From positions 18,998-82,997 of the forward strand of contig JAMFSY010000047.1 of NCBI GenBank assembly GCA_026225555.1: DNA of 64,000 bases, written 5' to 3'. A program made the translations under genes and the position numbers. The notes beneath the pieces are model-generated. The model made no database searches. It was not told where the DNA came from and worked only from the letters and a program-made list of their open reading frames with translations. Shown here piece by piece: positions 35,176 through 45,123 of the stretch; positions within the stretch are counted from its first letter, which is position 1, and each line of letters opens with the position of its first letter. The stretch comes from Methylacidiphilales bacterium (lineage in GTDB: Bacteria; Verrucomicrobiota; Verrucomicrobiia; Methylacidiphilales; UBA1321).

Positions 35176-35361
35176 TTAGTTCCCTCGCAAGCGTGATTTG
35201 GATGAAAATTCCGGCATCGCTGAGCTTAGAGTCGCACCCTGTAAAAAAGTCGCACCATTCGCCGTAGCCTCGAGTGTGCCGCCGTTCAGGAAGAGATTGA
35301 AAATACCGCCCGGAGAGTTATCCGAAGCCAACATGTCTGTAGTCTCAATGGTGCCTGCTAT
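35176..35361 (-). pseudogene. Possible remnant of an autotransporter-type beta-strand-repeat protein
   Basis: Read leftward, this stretch gives AGTIETTDMLASDNSPGGIF followed by NLFLNGGTLEATANGATFLQ and a stop at 35176-35178. LNGGTLEATANGA closely resembles the repeat unit of passenger-associated transport (autotransporter-type beta-strand) proteins, a family with a full member at 45272-47194. There is no start codon and no signal peptide in front, so it looks like a leftover piece. The rest of the 412-base gap 35045-35456 holds nothing else I can support. The identification rests on about 20 residues and could be chance. Confidence 0.4.
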
Positions 35362-35456
35362 TCTGCGACTGCAAATACGGCAGTTTTTGCAGAAAAGGGT
35401 TCAATGGATGGTCGCCCCCCATCTCCGTTCCTTACGAATGATCCGATAGGAGCTAT

Positions 35457-36293
35457 TTAGGGAACGTGTGCCGCCTGGAAAGTCCGCGGAGTCATTCCCC
35501 GCAGAGCGCGGAAGGCTTTGCAAAAATGGGCCGCATCGGTGAAGCCTGCTTCGGTCGCGATTTCCTTCAAGGCCAGGTCAGAGCCGAGAAGAAGTTCCTC
35601 CGCTTTTTCAACCCGACTACGCCGCAGGAAAGTTCGCGGTGCGACGCCGAAATGACGACGAAAAAGCGTCGAGAAATGGGCGGGAGAAAGCGAATGCAAG
35701 GTCGCCACCTGGCCGATCTCCAGAGGAGGATTGAGATTGTGCCGCAGGGTGTGGGCGGCAGCTTCCATCCGACTGATTTGGCGCGGATTGAGGCGAGAAC
35801 CTTTTTTCATCCCGCGCGGCGGAATGGGCGCGGGCGCCTTTTCGGCCTGGCGGGCCGTGAGGAGGAGAAGGCTCTGCAGCAGGAGGCGAATCCGATCCGC
35901 ATTCTCCGACCGACTATGTTCCCGATAGACGGCGTGGAAGGCCCGGACCACTTCATCGGTATCATCCTCCAAATGTATGGGGCGTCCCGTCCAGCGGGGA
36001 GGAAGCGCGGCACTGCTGAAGCCGATCCAGGCCACGAGCGCATGACGTTCCGGGCGGATAAATTCACCATGCCAGGCGCCGGGAGAAAGCAAAAGAACGT
36101 CTCCCGCGAGAAGCGTCCGGTGAGCGCGGGGGCCGGATCGTGGGCCGATCCGCCAATCACATTCCCCGGAGAGGACAAGAGCCAGCTCGTAAAAGGAATG
36201 GCAGTGCCAGTGGAAGACTCTCCGCGGAGAAAGGCGGCTTTGGATCGTAGAACGAATTTCGCCCGCCGTTTCCCAAAATGGGGTCAGTTTCAT
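35457..36293 (-). CDS. AraC-family transcriptional regulator
   Basis: The 278-residue protein has an N-terminal cupin with HWHCHSFYELALVLSG (residues about 29-44), the His pattern typical of sugar-sensing AraC proteins, and two C-terminal helix-turn-helices (EIGQVATLHSLSPAHFSTLFRRHFG and LKEIATEAGFTDAAHFCKAFRALRGMTPRTF). It is divergent from the Gfo/AKR fusion gene across a 108-base AT-rich region and is likely its local regulator. Confidence 0.91.
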   Translation of the reverse strand: MKLTPFWETAGEIRSTIQSRLSPRRVFHWHCHSFYELALVLSGECDWRIGPRSGPRAHRTLLAGDVLLLSPGAWHGEFIRPERHALVAWIGFSSAALPPRWTGRPIHLEDDTDEVVRAFHAVYREHSRSENADRIRLLLQSLLLLTARQAEKAPAPIPPRGMKKGSRLNPRQISRMEAAAHTLRHNLNPPLEIGQVATLHSLSPAHFSTLFRRHFGVAPRTFLRRSRVEKAEELLLGSDLALKEIATEAGFTDAAHFCKAFRALRGMTPRTFQAAHVP

Positions 36294-36401
36294 AATTTGA
36301 TCTTAAAAAGATATAAAAACGAAAGTGAAGACAATAAAAACAGAAATAGGACCATAGACGAGGCTTGGCGGATCAGCGACGGCCTAGTTTCATGGAGCCT
36401 T

Positions 36402-38414
36402 ATGGAATCCACTGTGCGTTGGGGTATTTTGGGAGCGGGCGGAATTGCCAAAGCGTTTGCTCAGGCTCTTCCGCAATCAAAAACCGGATGTCTCGCCGCC
36501 ATTGGCAGCCGGGACAGGAATAAGGCGGAGGCCTTCGCCCAGGGATTTTCAGGCATCCGCGTTCACGGTTCCTACGAAAGCCTTCTCGCCGACACGGCCG
36601 TCGATGCCATCTATCTGGCCACGCCACATCCCCATCATGCCCGATGGGCCATCGCCGCAGCGCGGGCCGGGAAGCATCTCCTTTGCGAAAAGCCACTCAC
36701 CCTCAACCACGGCGAGGCGATGGCGGTCGCACAAGCGGCAAAAGAAAACGGGACCTTCCTCATGGAAGCCTTCATGTACCGTTGCCATCCTCTCACGGCG
36801 CGCTGGACCGGGCTGATTCGCTCGGGCGCGCTTGGTCAGGTGGGAATGATTCGCGCCACCTTCAGTTTCCGGTCGAAATTTGATTCCGCCGGCCGGCTTT
36901 TCAATAATGCTCTGGGAGGAGGAGGCATCCTCGATGTCGGTTGCTATACGACTTCCATCGCGCGGCTCGCCGCGGGAGCGGCATTGGGAATGCCGTTTGC
37001 CGAACCGCTGCGGCTGACCGGCGAGGCCAATCTTCACCCCGAAACAGGGACTGATCTGTGGGCCGCAGCTGTGGCTAAATTCCCCGGAGGCATCGTCGCC
37101 CAGTTGTCGACCGGAGTAAATTTGAACCAGGAGAATGGTCTTTGGATTAACGGCACCGAAGGTTCTCTTTATGTCCCCTCGCCTTACGTCATCGCGCGCG
37201 AAGGTGGAAAGAGTTCCATCTTTCTCACCCGCGAAGGGAAAACCGAGGAGATCGTTGTGGAGACATCCGAATGGCTCTACGGATTGGAAGCCGACGCGGT
37301 CGGCACCGCACTCGCCTCCGGTGAAAAGGAGAGCCCCGCCATGACGATCGCCGACACCCTGGGAAATATGGCCGCTCTCGATGCCTGGCGCGCCTCAGCC
37401 GGACTCACTTACCAGAGCGAATCACCGGACTTCCCCTTCCCGACGGTCCACGGCCGCTCCTTAAAAAAGGGCTCCCATTCCGGTCCGGCCATGCGTTACC
37501 GAACGATTCCCGGAATCGATTTTCCAGTGTCGCGCCTCGTCTTTGGCTGCGACAATCAGCAGACCATCGCGCACGGAGCGGCCGTCTGGGACGATTTCTT
37601 CGAGCGTGGCGGCAATGCCTTCGACACGGCGTGGGTTTATGGAGCGGGCCGACAGGAACGCCTTCTTGGGCGCTGGATCGAGCAGCGCGGCGTGCGGGCC
37701 GAGACTGCCCTTATCGTCAAAGGGGCGCATACTCCCTCTTGTTTCCCCCACCATTTGAGCGAGCAGCTTCGGGAAAGTCTCGATCGTTTGAACACCGGCT
37801 ATGCCGACATGTATCTCCTGCATCGAGATAACCCTGACGTCCCGGTCGGCGAGTTTGTGGATGTCCTCAATGAGCATCTGCAGGCCGGACGCGTGCGCGC
37901 CTTCGGCGGTTCCAACTGGAGCCTCGGACGTTTGAAAGAGGCGAATGCCTATGCCGAGAAGAAAGGGCTGCGTAAATTCGATCTCGTCAGCAATAACTTC
38001 AGTCTCGCCCGCATGGTTTCGCCGGTGTGGGGGGGATGTATCGCCGCCTCGACTCCCGAATTCCGCCAGTGGCTGAGCGAATCGGGTGCAACCCTTCTGG
38101 CTTGGTCCAGCCAGGCGCGGGGTTTCTTTACCGAGCGCGCGGGACGAGACAAGACCGAGGATCCCGAACTGGTCCGCTGTTGGTACAGTGACGACAATTT
38201 CGAACGCCGGACGCGGGCAGTTCTTCTGGCGAAGGAAAAAGGAGTCTCTCCCATCCATATCGCTCTCGCCTATGTCTTGGAACAGCCCTTCGCTCCGTTC
38301 GCTTTGATCGGGCCCCGCTTCATCGCCGAAACCGCCAGCACCTGCGAAGGCCTGCGGGTAACCCTGACTCGTGAGGAACTGAGCTGGCTCAATCTCGAGA
38401 GCGAGGGGCATTAA
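36402..38414 (+). CDS. Bifunctional Gfo/Idh/MocA oxidoreductase - aldo-keto reductase fusion
   Basis: The 670-residue protein joins two NAD(P)-dependent enzymes in one chain with no stop between. Residues 1 to about 350 are a Gfo/Idh/MocA oxidoreductase (RWGILGAGGIAKAFAQAL; HLLCEKPLTLNH). Residues about 364-670 are an aldo-keto reductase with the full catalytic set: Asp in AFDTAWVYGAG, Tyr in the same stretch, Lys in ALIVKGAH and His in LLHRDNPD. The pair could interconvert sugar aldehyde/ketone groups with recycling of cofactor. I start at the ATG at 36402, where the Rossmann fold begins; the open frame extends upstream through the divergent AraC gene without meaning. Confidence 0.9.
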   Translation: MESTVRWGILGAGGIAKAFAQALPQSKTGCLAAIGSRDRNKAEAFAQGFSGIRVHGSYESLLADTAVDAIYLATPHPHHARWAIAAARAGKHLLCEKPLTLNHGEAMAVAQAAKENGTFLMEAFMYRCHPLTARWTGLIRSGALGQVGMIRATFSFRSKFDSAGRLFNNALGGGGILDVGCYTTSIARLAAGAALGMPFAEPLRLTGEANLHPETGTDLWAAAVAKFPGGIVAQLSTGVNLNQENGLWINGTEGSLYVPSPYVIAREGGKSSIFLTREGKTEEIVVETSEWLYGLEADAVGTALASGEKESPAMTIADTLGNMAALDAWRASAGLTYQSESPDFPFPTVHGRSLKKGSHSGPAMRYRTIPGIDFPVSRLVFGCDNQQTIAHGAAVWDDFFERGGNAFDTAWVYGAGRQERLLGRWIEQRGVRAETALIVKGAHTPSCFPHHLSEQLRESLDRLNTGYADMYLLHRDNPDVPVGEFVDVLNEHLQAGRVRAFGGSNWSLGRLKEANAYAEKKGLRKFDLVSNNFSLARMVSPVWGGCIAASTPEFRQWLSESGATLLAWSSQARGFFTERAGRDKTEDPELVRCWYSDDNFERRTRAVLLAKEKGVSPIHIALAYVLEQPFAPFALIGPRFIAETASTCEGLRVTLTREELSWLNLESEGH

Positions 38415-38654
38415 TTCGCCCCATCCCTTTTCCTCTAATCGATGATTTACCTCGGCAGGGTCTCCACTGAGGTTTACGCCCATCCTTGAGCGGTGGGAGC
38501 GAACGATAGGCATCGACCATCACGAGCTGAACCAAGCCTCCAAGAGACCGCCATCGAGTGACGGGAAAACACACATCTTCGTACTCCAGGCCGATGTCGA
38601 GTCTCGCCTTTAGCATTTGGAATCCACTGTCGTATTGCCACCCATCGCGGCAGG

Positions 38655-41600
38655 TCAGTGGAGGTAGAGGCGTAGTATTTCGTCCGCGGACAAGGCACGG
38701 GAGTAGATATAAGCATCATCGATTTGCCCGTTGAAATATCGACCTGCAGCTCCGGTATCAACACCGATGGAGACCGGAGCAGTGCTGATATTGATTGGCG
38801 AGTCCAAGGCCACGGATATGGCGCGGACTCCATCAATATAGAGAATGATAGTTTTACCAGCCGAAGAAATGACAGCCGCATATTGATGCCATTGTTTGAT
38901 GTTGAAGCCAGAAGGCAGGGCATAAACCGGCCCCACTGCGACCGTCGGACTGGTGTATACCGTAAGGCGCATATAGGTGGTTCCCGGCACGGGGGTGAGG
39001 AAGAAGGAGGGACGCTGACAGAAAAAACAGCCATAACTGTCCCAGACAGCGGGGCTGGAGGTGGTATTGCTCTTGGCCCAGCAGGAAACGGTAAGTTCAG
39101 TAGGTGTAGAAACGGTGGGCGTTACCACATAATTGCTCGCTCCGTTAAAGGTGAGAGCATTATTGAAAATCCCGCTTCCCCATGTAGGGGCGTTTACGAG
39201 CGCCCCATTCAATCCCAAGCCGGAAGAGTCCCATGCAACTGCGCCGGAACTTTCATCAAAGGCGTAATGGAGCATGAGACCGTTACCGATGCCCGCGACG
39301 GTTTTAATCTGGCTTTCCGTCAATGCCCGGTTGTAGATGCGTGCATCATTGATTTCCCCGTTGAAATGTCCACCCGAGGTGCCGGTATCAAAACCGATGG
39401 TGACGGGAATGGACGTGGGGTTGATGGCTGAACCGAATGTGACGGATGACACGGGAACTCCGTCAACATAGATAACCGCACTTTTACTAATGGAAGAGAT
39501 AACGCCTGCATAGTGGTGCCATTGTTTGATGTCGAAGCCGGCGGGTGGAACATAAACCGTCGTCGAAGAAACCGTGGGGCTCGTGTACACCGTCAAACGG
39601 ATTTGGTTGGTGCCCAGCACGGGAGTGAGGAAGAAAGAGGGACGCTGGCAGAAAAAACAACCCCAACTATCCCAGACACCGGGGCTGGAGGTGGTGTTGC
39701 TCTTGGCCCAGCAGGAAACTGTCAGCTCAGTCGGCGTGGTAATTGCGGGCGTCAGCACGTAGTTGTTTGTTCCGTTGAAATCCAAGGAATAATTATAGAT
39801 ACCAGTCAGACCGGCTTGCCAATTCGCCACGCCACTCACCGTTCCATTCTGTCCATAAATGCTGCTGTCATTCACCGTCGTTCCGCTGCTTTGATTGAAA
39901 GCATACTGGACGATGGGATCGACCGTCGCCAGCGATTGATAGGGTTCCACTGAAAAATCGTCTGCATAAACAGGCGTCGTTGTGGTCGACGCAACATCCA
40001 GATAAATTTGCGCCGATGTCGTGGAGGGGCCCGTAACAAAGGTGAGGTTATTCATGACCCAATTGCCGGTTGCCGGGGTAGAAACCTGAGTGGCTGGATA
40101 TCCGTAATTCCGCACGCCCAAATTGACCGCAGCGGTGGCGTTGGCCGTTTGGGTTCCGCCGTAGAGCCGGTATCTTTGGTTCGGCTGCAGGCCCGTCACA
40201 GTCTCGCTCACTTCGGAGGTGCCAGCACCAAATTTTAGCCCATAGGCCCCTGACCGAAGGGTGGGATCGTTCCACGAGGTTTCCCCGCTGGGGTTGGAGT
40301 ACAAGGTGGCGCTTCCTGAAGTGGTCCAGTTCGGGGCCAGGCTTCCGGTCTCAAAGCTGCCGTCACGAACTTGATTGGCAAACGCCATGCTGGGGAACGT
40401 ATAAATTGGGTCGGGTGACGGCGGCACCGTGTTGTAACCGACACTGCTTGTCCAGTCGGTTCCTCCATATTCCAGGGCGCCCAGATCCGGGGCGGCGCCG
40501 ACATAGCCATCGGTAATCCCCGTAATCACCATCCCCTGATCGATGGCCAGCGAACTGGTGGATTGAAGTTTACAGTTCTCAGGAAAAGTCCCAGAGGCGA
40601 ATCCTGGATTGACATAAAGATTGTCTTGCAGGTCCGACTCGTCCCATGTCGCGCAGGTTCCAACCGGTGGAGCGCCAAAGAGATTATTGTAGATTTCGGT
40701 CCCGGTATCGCCATCGCTTTGGAAGGATGTGACCAAGGATCCCATGGCGCTATTGGCGCAGGTATTGTTGAAAATCATATTGGAGTTATTCCTGGCATTG
40801 ATTTGCATGGAAAAGCCCGGAACGTTCGAGATGATATTGTGATGGATAATCCAGTTGCTGTTTTGGGCGTCCAAATACAAGCCCTGCACAGGGCCACCCA
40901 GATGGCCCACGGGCCCGGGCGAGTCATGAATCAAGTTATACCGGATAATACTATTGCCAGCATCCAGGATTGAATAATAAATGGCGCCGTCAGATGTCAA
41001 TTGCATCGCATTATGCATGTTATTATATTCGACGATGGCCGCCAGCCCGGGAAATCCCATCGCCCCACGGCCCGAATTATATAAAGTATTATGACTGATA
41101 AGCGCGCCATAAGCGTTGCTATCAACACACTGCATCATGGCCGTCCAAATGGGTATATAGCCGGAGTCGTGCAGATTATTATTTATCACGCGGATGTTGT
41201 TTCCATCCAAAGTCACGAGCCCTTGCGAGTCGAAGGCCAGCTCGCTGTTGCGCAAAACGTCTCCGTCATGCAGGGTTAATCCATACGAAGGTGAATAGGT
41301 GCTGGAATGATCCAGATAGAGCATGGAAAGGCCGTTAAAGAGCTCATTTGTGGAGGTGGCATCTGTCTTGATCGTGCAGGCGAAGAACCTGAGATTGATC
41401 ATCTGGATATAAGACCTGCCGGTCAGATCGAACCCATACGGGTTTTGTTTGGCTTGGACGCCTGTCGGCACCCCGGTGCTGGAATAGATATAGAGTCGGT
41501 GATCAGGTGAGTCGTAATACCATTCACCCGGGCTGTCCATTTCTCCCTTGATGCCGCTGAGATAGTATTCGTTTCCATTAAAGGTTCCAGATGCTCCCGT

Positions 41601-42338
41601 GAATGCATAGGCGGTACCTGATCCGTTGGCATCGTTCGTGGTCAGAGTTGTTCCAGAGCTCGAGGTAACCGTTGGAGCTTGCATGACCCATCCATCTCCT
41701 GACATCGCATGAACGATGGCCCCTACCCAGTAGTTGGGGGGACGACTCGGTAAATGAGAATCCGTGAACCAACCATTCACGCCACTACCGGTGTAACCCG
41801 TGGTTTGCATATAGGACCAGTCCGGAGAGGGATTGACGGAACTGTTCTGCCAAGGATAAGCACTGCCGGCGTTGGGCCAGCGTGCTTCAGGCATCATGGC
41901 GCCGTTCATGAATACTTGATTGCTAAAGCCCAGATTCCACGACATCGGCGCGTAATAGATATTGGCGCTCTCAAGCGTCCATCCGGTGATGCTGGTGGTC
42001 CCGCTTATCGTGACGATGGCGGTGCTGGGATAGGCTTGAAAAGTAATCGGGGCCGAGGAGGTTCCGAACTGAGCCAGCGTCACCGGGGTTAGCGGCTGCG
42101 GGTAAGTACCCGCTTCGATATTGCAGGTATCTCCAGCTACCATTGTTGTGGCGGCGTGCTGAATCGTTAGCCAAGGAGAAGCGAGCGTGCCTGCATTTGA
42201 GTCCAAGCCCGTGGCTGCAACATAGTAAGTACTTGCGAATAAATGACCTGCGTTAACCCCAATTAATGCCAAACAGAGAAAAACGACTCGACTACGGTAA
42301 TCCCAATTACGAATGCAAGTGCGCGGATTGGATTTCAT
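38655..42338 (-). CDS. Large secreted beta-helix protein with CBM-like and two LamG domains
   Basis: The 1227-residue protein has a signal peptide (about residues 15-36). A DUF1565-like/right-handed parallel beta-helix follows (about 38-640, starting TYYVAATGLDSNAGTLASPW, with many short HNTLYNSG/YNLIHDS coils). A CBM4/9-like domain follows (about 660-795, VRDGSFETGSLAPNW). The end holds two tandem LamG/concanavalin-like domains (about 800-1015 and 1020-1227), each with TPTELTVSCWAKSNTTSSP and a CFFCQRPSFFLTP stretch. Such proteins bind or cleave acidic polysaccharides at the cell surface. No catalytic residues for a lyase can be fixed by eye. An AT-rich 229-base region lies upstream. Confidence 0.87.
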   Translation of the reverse strand: MKSNPRTCIRNWDYRSRVVFLCLALIGVNAGHLFASTYYVAATGLDSNAGTLASPWLTIQHAATTMVAGDTCNIEAGTYPQPLTPVTLAQFGTSSAPITFQAYPSTAIVTISGTTSITGWTLESANIYYAPMSWNLGFSNQVFMNGAMMPEARWPNAGSAYPWQNSSVNPSPDWSYMQTTGYTGSGVNGWFTDSHLPSRPPNYWVGAIVHAMSGDGWVMQAPTVTSSSGTTLTTNDANGSGTAYAFTGASGTFNGNEYYLSGIKGEMDSPGEWYYDSPDHRLYIYSSTGVPTGVQAKQNPYGFDLTGRSYIQMINLRFFACTIKTDATSTNELFNGLSMLYLDHSSTYSPSYGLTLHDGDVLRNSELAFDSQGLVTLDGNNIRVINNNLHDSGYIPIWTAMMQCVDSNAYGALISHNTLYNSGRGAMGFPGLAAIVEYNNMHNAMQLTSDGAIYYSILDAGNSIIRYNLIHDSPGPVGHLGGPVQGLYLDAQNSNWIIHHNIISNVPGFSMQINARNNSNMIFNNTCANSAMGSLVTSFQSDGDTGTEIYNNLFGAPPVGTCATWDESDLQDNLYVNPGFASGTFPENCKLQSTSSLAIDQGMVITGITDGYVGAAPDLGALEYGGTDWTSSVGYNTVPPSPDPIYTFPSMAFANQVRDGSFETGSLAPNWTTSGSATLYSNPSGETSWNDPTLRSGAYGLKFGAGTSEVSETVTGLQPNQRYRLYGGTQTANATAAVNLGVRNYGYPATQVSTPATGNWVMNNLTFVTGPSTTSAQIYLDVASTTTTPVYADDFSVEPYQSLATVDPIVQYAFNQSSGTTVNDSSIYGQNGTVSGVANWQAGLTGIYNYSLDFNGTNNYVLTPAITTPTELTVSCWAKSNTTSSPGVWDSWGCFFCQRPSFFLTPVLGTNQIRLTVYTSPTVSSTTVYVPPAGFDIKQWHHYAGVISSISKSAVIYVDGVPVSSVTFGSAINPTSIPVTIGFDTGTSGGHFNGEINDARIYNRALTESQIKTVAGIGNGLMLHYAFDESSGAVAWDSSGLGLNGALVNAPTWGSGIFNNALTFNGASNYVVTPTVSTPTELTVSCWAKSNTTSSPAVWDSYGCFFCQRPSFFLTPVPGTTYMRLTVYTSPTVAVGPVYALPSGFNIKQWHQYAAVISSAGKTIILYIDGVRAISVALDSPINISTAPVSIGVDTGAAGRYFNGQIDDAYIYSRALSADEILRLYLH

Positions 42339-42396
42339 GATATTAATTAGTTTAATCGCGTAACGTATTTTTAGTTAAGTTACTGACTCGACTCTA

Positions 42397-42416
42397 AAGG
42401 CGTCAGCTTACGCCTT
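42397..42416. terminator. Weak hairpin in the AT-rich gap before the beta-helix gene
   Basis: AAGGCGT at 42397-42403 pairs with ACGCCTT at 42410-42416 around CAGCTT. It lies leftward of the GH116-like gene end (42568) and could end that transcript, but has no strong T-run in the leftward direction. The gap 42339-42567 is noticeably AT-rich and otherwise empty. Confidence 0.3.
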
Positions 42417-42567
42417 GATTCTACATTGAATTATTTATCTTAAAAATTTAATAGTTGCAATCACAATTAAATTACACGGTCCAAGTACGAACATCTCGAA
42501 TCCGCCGGAACACCCCTGGCACCGGTCAAACCGAGTAGAGTTCGTCGAATCCGGATGTCTGATTGAA

Positions 42568-45123
42568 TTAGGATTGGTGGAGAATTACGGACGCTTGTTT
42601 TTTTATCCACCCAGGATTATTGGTCTTTTCTTTTTGAAGAATGGCCAAGCATTTCCCTATTTCCAAGCGATCCACCGTCAGGTTGCCGTGTACTTGAAGG
42701 AGTTGAACCGCAATTGATTTAGGCGAGAATCGAAATGAAATTGTTCCCCAAGAGCCTCCCACAACCCAAAACCATGTCGCGTCTTTCCCCGGATTGCGGA
42801 ACTTAAGGGTGGCGGACTGGACGTCATAATGCTGGCCGGTAAAGGCCCAGAGACTTCCCCAACTCGCCAAAGCCCGGGCGTAGTGATTTCCCCATTCGGC
42901 TTCATTGAACGGATTTCGCTGCCTTCCGGTGTGGCGGGCCCGCACGGCTGCTACAATTCGAAGCGCCAGCCGTTCTTCACCCTGATAGAGCAAGTGGGCG
43001 GCGAGAATGTGCTCGAAGCCGGTCATCACTTCCGGATAATAGGGAAAGGGAATGACCGGCTTTCCGCCCCGGGGCCAGGTCGCCATGAGCACTCCTGCCT
43101 CCCCACGAAGGCCGAAGGACCGCATGTGATTGGCGACTTCGCCCAAATCGACGCGGAAGTTGTGACGTACGACAGCTCGCAAGGCCGAGCGCGTCCGGGC
43201 CGTTCCCGCGCACTCCTCGATCCCGCAGACTTGGGCGTGAAGACCACCGAGGAGATGATCGATGAGAAGACCCGGTCCGACTTGATAATCGAGCTGCAAG
43301 GGACGCTTGGGATCGGCGATCGTCAGCCGCGGATCAATATCTGAACGCCGGATCCGGCGGGGGACTTTCTGGATGAAGTATTCATTGTTGAAAAGTTTCT
43401 GGTCCAGAAAACAGGAGCCTTGTTTGGCCAACGCAGCACATCGCCGGGCAAGGACGGGATCACCAAACGCCTCGGCAAGCCGTGCTCCGCACCGAAGGGC
43501 AGTGACATAGAGACCCTGGATCTGTGGATTTGGGCCATAGTAATCGACATCCATCGTGTTGTGCTGGCATCCCTCCATCACGCCGTCGCCATCGGCATCC
43601 CAGGAACCTTTTTGCCAGCAAAAGCGAAGCGCTTTTTTCACCCGGAGCCAGAGTCGGCGTACCCACGGTTCGTCACCTTGGATGAGCCAATCCCGATAGT
43701 ACGCAATGATGGAAGCCAGATGGCCATCGGCGGCGACCTTGCCCTCCTGATAACGGAGAGCCGCCTTCACGGGTAATCCGGCGCGAAAGGCGATCGCGCC
43801 ATCAAGGTGCTGTTGTTCCCCGAATTGGAGATGGCGAAAGGAACGCGAGATTTCGGGGAAGAGCTGGAAGGTGGCTAAATCGTAACCCCAGACGTGAGTG
43901 CAGGACCCAAGGGTCCCCCCGACATACTTGTCGCGATGACCTCCTTCATATCCGAAGAATCGGCCATCCCGGGTGCGAAAAAGAGTTTGGGAACGAAGCG
44001 CGGGCAAATTGGCCAACGCCGCCTCGCGCAGGACAGGCGGCAAATCATTTCCGGCGAAAGCTTGAGTAAAGGCCAAAGTTTTTGTCCTTAAGGCGGGGAG
44101 CCTGGCAGCGAATCGCCGGGTGATTTCCCAAGAAGTGCTCCCTAGTTTCGCGTAATAATTTCCGACGACGACGCGTCCAGCACGGCCCTTGGCGCGATCG
44201 GTGGACCAACTCAACCGGTTGGGAAAGCGCCACGTCAGATAAAAGCGGAACCGGATCCGGCGATGCGGCCGCAAGGATTGCTCCGCACATACGAGGGCAA
44301 TGGGACGACTCTTTTCCTTCGCCGGGGAAAAAACTCTTCCTTGGGCGGAGAAGCGTTCCCACATCGTTCGAAAATCATTATTCCAATTCAAGACCGGCGT
44401 TCCCGCCGCGGAAGACGTGCGGCACCCCGTCTTCTCGACCGCAAGGCAGAAATCGCCCCGGAGCTCGCAATCCCGAGGCCAGCCGGTGGCACGAAGAAGA
44501 ACGGCCTTGAGGCTTTTCGATTCGATTTCCCGATTTTTTAGACGGCATTCGACGCGATCGATGCCGTCCGTTCCGAGGAAGTTGTCGCAGCCAAATAAAA
44601 CAGAGGCATCCAGTTCGTTTCCGGTTTTATTTTTCAGGCTGATTTCGAAGACGGCAGCGGGCCAGCCGCTGCCATCGACATCCCCGGGAACAAAGGGGTT
44701 GTAGGCAAGCAGGCTTGCCTCGATGGGCGAGGCGGGATCGCTCAATGCGATCTGAATGAAAGGATAAACGGTCTGACAGCGGGTGTCGGCAAATCGAGGC
44801 ATCCCGGCCAGGGAATAGGGACTCCCCGAATCTCCCTCATAAGCCGAGAGGGGCAACGCTCCTTCCAAGAGACGGGCGTCGAGAGGCTTTCCCTCCTTTC
44901 GAATCGAGACGGCGAAAAAACGCCGCGCGGGCGAGAAGCCTTTGCTGCTGTGGTTGACGATCTCCCAGTCTCGCAAATCCCCCCTGCCGCCGACCGAGAT
45001 GGTGCCGGTCCCGATCCCTCCGACGGGCAGCGCCACTCGTTCCAGTTCCGCGCCCCGATGATCGGTGATGAAGGGAATGTGCTCCGCTGAATCGTTTCGG
45101 AGACTGGCTATATTCTGATGCAT
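42568..45123 (-). CDS. GH116-like beta-glycosidase (GBA2-type)
   Basis: The 851-residue protein has the two-part architecture of GBA2-type glycoside hydrolases. An N-terminal beta-sandwich (RVALPVGGIGTGTISVGGRGDLRDWEIVNHSS near residue 33) precedes an alpha/alpha barrel with CTHVWGYDLATFQLFPEISR and SWDADGDGVMEGCQHNTMDV, the acidic Asp/Glu region of the active site. Family members remove beta-linked glucose, xylose or N-acetylglucosamine. There is no signal peptide, so it probably acts in the cytoplasm on imported oligosaccharides. I prefer the ATG at 45123 to the TTG at 45138. Confidence 0.85.
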   Translation of the reverse strand: MHQNIASLRNDSAEHIPFITDHRGAELERVALPVGGIGTGTISVGGRGDLRDWEIVNHSSKGFSPARRFFAVSIRKEGKPLDARLLEGALPLSAYEGDSGSPYSLAGMPRFADTRCQTVYPFIQIALSDPASPIEASLLAYNPFVPGDVDGSGWPAAVFEISLKNKTGNELDASVLFGCDNFLGTDGIDRVECRLKNREIESKSLKAVLLRATGWPRDCELRGDFCLAVEKTGCRTSSAAGTPVLNWNNDFRTMWERFSAQGRVFSPAKEKSRPIALVCAEQSLRPHRRIRFRFYLTWRFPNRLSWSTDRAKGRAGRVVVGNYYAKLGSTSWEITRRFAARLPALRTKTLAFTQAFAGNDLPPVLREAALANLPALRSQTLFRTRDGRFFGYEGGHRDKYVGGTLGSCTHVWGYDLATFQLFPEISRSFRHLQFGEQQHLDGAIAFRAGLPVKAALRYQEGKVAADGHLASIIAYYRDWLIQGDEPWVRRLWLRVKKALRFCWQKGSWDADGDGVMEGCQHNTMDVDYYGPNPQIQGLYVTALRCGARLAEAFGDPVLARRCAALAKQGSCFLDQKLFNNEYFIQKVPRRIRRSDIDPRLTIADPKRPLQLDYQVGPGLLIDHLLGGLHAQVCGIEECAGTARTRSALRAVVRHNFRVDLGEVANHMRSFGLRGEAGVLMATWPRGGKPVIPFPYYPEVMTGFEHILAAHLLYQGEERLALRIVAAVRARHTGRQRNPFNEAEWGNHYARALASWGSLWAFTGQHYDVQSATLKFRNPGKDATWFWVVGGSWGTISFRFSPKSIAVQLLQVHGNLTVDRLEIGKCLAILQKEKTNNPGWIKKQASVILHQS

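Noticed and set aside
35466..36401. Upstream extension of the Gfo/AKR fusion frame by 312 codons.
   Set aside because: The stretch overlaps the divergent AraC gene, is rich in Arg/Gly shadow composition, and the Rossmann fold begins exactly at the ATG at 36402.
38415..38654. A possible small gene after the Gfo/AKR fusion.
   Set aside because: Short leftward frames exist, but they have no start signal or recognisable motif. I see nothing supportable in these 240 bases.
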